64,000 nucleotides of DNA, taken from Stomorhina lunata (Eukaryota > Arthropoda > Insecta > Diptera > Rhiniidae). The notes below the pieces were generated by a model. The model searched no databases, had not been told where the DNA came from, and worked only from the letters and a program-made list of their open reading frames with translations. The stretch spans positions 157,874,691 through 157,938,690 of the forward strand of contig OW121740.1 in assembly GCA_933228675.1 (NCBI GenBank), read 5' to 3'. Position 1 is the stretch's first letter; every line of letters starts with the position of its first letter. The translations under genes and the position numbers were made by a program. Shown piece by piece: positions 62,646 through 64,000 of the stretch.

Positions 62646-64000
62646 CGATGTTAAAATTTGTTTTACAAAAATTTTTGATTATTTAATTTTTCATATAAAA
62701 TTTTGTCGATGTTATAATTTAAAATAGAAAAATTTTCGCTGCTAGAATTTTCATTAAAAAAATTTCATAGAAACATTTTATAGTAAAATTTTCGATCTAA
62801 AGTTTTTTATATGAATTTTTTTTATATTAAGGTTTATTTTTTCACAGAAACATTTTTGGTATTAAAATTTTTCATACAAAAATTTTCGATGTTAAAATTT
62901 TTCATAGAAAAATTTTCGATGTTAAAGTTGTTCAAACAAAAATTTTCGATGTAAAAATTTTTCATAGAAAAATTTTCGATGTTAAAATTTTTCATAAAAA
63001 AATTTTCGATGTTAAAATTTTTCATAGAAAAATTTTCGATGTTAAAATTTTTCATAGAAAAATTTTCGATGTTAAAATTGTTCATACAAAAATTTTCGAT
63101 ATTAAAATTTTTCATAGAAAAATTTTCGATATTAAATTTTTCATAGAAAAATTTTCGATGTTAAAATTTTTCACAGAAATATTTTTGATGTTAAAATTTT
63201 CGTGGAAAAATTTTTGTTGTTAAAATTTTACATAGATTAATTTTCGATGTTAAATTTTTTCATAGAAAATTTTTCATAAAAAAATTTTCGATGTTCAAAT
63301 TTTTCATAGAGAAATTTTTGATTTTAAAATTTACTTTAGAAAAATTTTCGATGCTAAAATTTTTCATAGTAAAATTTTTGATGTTAAAATTCTTCAAAGT
63401 AAAATTTTCGATGTAAGAATTTTTCATACAAAAATTTTTGATGTTGAGATTTTTCATGGAAAAATGTTCGATGTTAAAATATATCATAGAAAAATTTGCG
63501 ATGCTAAATTTTTTCATAGAATAGTTTTCGACGTTAAAATTTTTGATAGAAAAATTTTCGATAAAAAATTTCCTATGTTAAGATTTTTCATAGAGAAATT
63601 TTAGAATTGAAAATTTTTAATAGAAAAATTTTCGATATTAAAATTTTTTATAGAAAAATTTTAGATGTTAAAATTTTTTTATTGAGAAATTTTCAATGTT
63701 AAAATTTTTCGTAGAATATTTTCGATGATAAAATTTTTCATAGAAATATTTTCGAGGGTTAAATTTTCATGGTAAAATTTCGATGTTAAAATTTTTCATA
63801 GAAAAATGTTTGATTTTAAAATTTTTCATAAAAAAGTTTTGTATATTAAAATTTTCCATTGAAAAAATTTCGATTTTAAAATTTTTCATCATAAAATTTT
63901 CATAAAAAAATTTTCGATGTTAACATTTTTCGTTGTTTTTATTTTTCACAGAAAAATTTTGGATGCTAAAATTTTTTATAGAAAAAAATTTTTTTGTAAA
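62646..64000. repeat. 30-bp array, CGATGTT linker
   Basis: About 45 units of TTTTCGATGTTAAAATTTTTC plus ATAGAAAAA. Reverse-complemented, the unit is AACATCG plus AAAATTTTTCTATG, i.e. a 30-bp relative of the 28-bp array at 21285-23640. Runs off the right edge. Confidence 0.95.

Noticed and set aside
62834..63517. Minus-strand frames rich in MKNFNIENFS
   Set aside because: Translation of the CGATGTT 30-bp array; no protein evidence.

Overview
The window looks like nuclear DNA of a higher fly, probably a calyptrate such as a blowfly, flesh fly or house-fly relative. It is extremely AT-rich, has short fly-type introns, and carries an aquaporin closely resembling Drosophila Drip plus mini-me/DINE-1-like and mariner-like transposon remains. 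The species call is inference. No bacterial-style gene organisation is present.

Only two protein-coding loci are convincing, both on the minus strand. The main one is a Drip-type water channel. Four coding exons splice in frame to 245 residues: exon 1 at 61259-61450, then exons 2-4 clustered at 27299-27967. Intron 1 between exons 1 and 2 is 33,291 bp, more than half the window; the other two introns are 55 and 68 bp. A strong splice acceptor 2 bp before the first ATG shows that at least one further 5' exon lies upstream. The second locus (12590-13217) is a secreted Thr-rich mucin-like protein whose signal peptide is completed by a 1-codon first exon; its 3' end was not found.

Most of the window (about 37 of 64 kb by my block boundaries) is one superfamily of short tandem repeats. 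A nearly constant palindromic core, TTTTCTATAGAAAA or a one-to-three-base variant, alternates with a linker that is uniform within an array but differs between arrays: GATAA, CGTTTTAA, CGTTATTA, GGTATAC, GATATA, TACCG, AACATCG, GTGTATAACAG, and AGTTATCGATAACT. Periods are 28-32 bp, close to three helical turns. Arrays occur in both orientations, some with kb-scale mirror arrangements, and show higher-order repeats and segmental duplications. About 20 kb of this sits inside Drip intron 1.

Layout: 1-8.1 kb, three arrays, a degraded mariner transposase and the first of three hammerhead-bearing repeats; 8.1-12.4 kb, transposon debris including a zinc-knuckle-like fragment, a second hammerhead-bearing repeat and mini-me/DINE-1-like material; 12.6-13.2 kb, the mucin-like gene; 14.2-26.6 kb, large arrays; 27.1-28.0 kb, Drip exons 4-2; 28-61.2 kb, the giant intron with arrays, the third hammerhead-bearing repeat, a mini-me/DINE-1-like element with a 450-bp GTCT microsatellite, a tRNA-like sequence and a possible hAT-type MITE; 61.3-61.45 kb, Drip exon 1; 61.7-64 kb, a TATCGATA array and another core array.

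Most notable: (1) the modular palindromic satellite; (2) a hammerhead-ribozyme-like motif in three dispersed repeats, in the style of Penelope-like elements; (3) four clusters of TATCGATA, the DREF/BEAF-32 target, one of them directly upstream of the first Drip coding exon.
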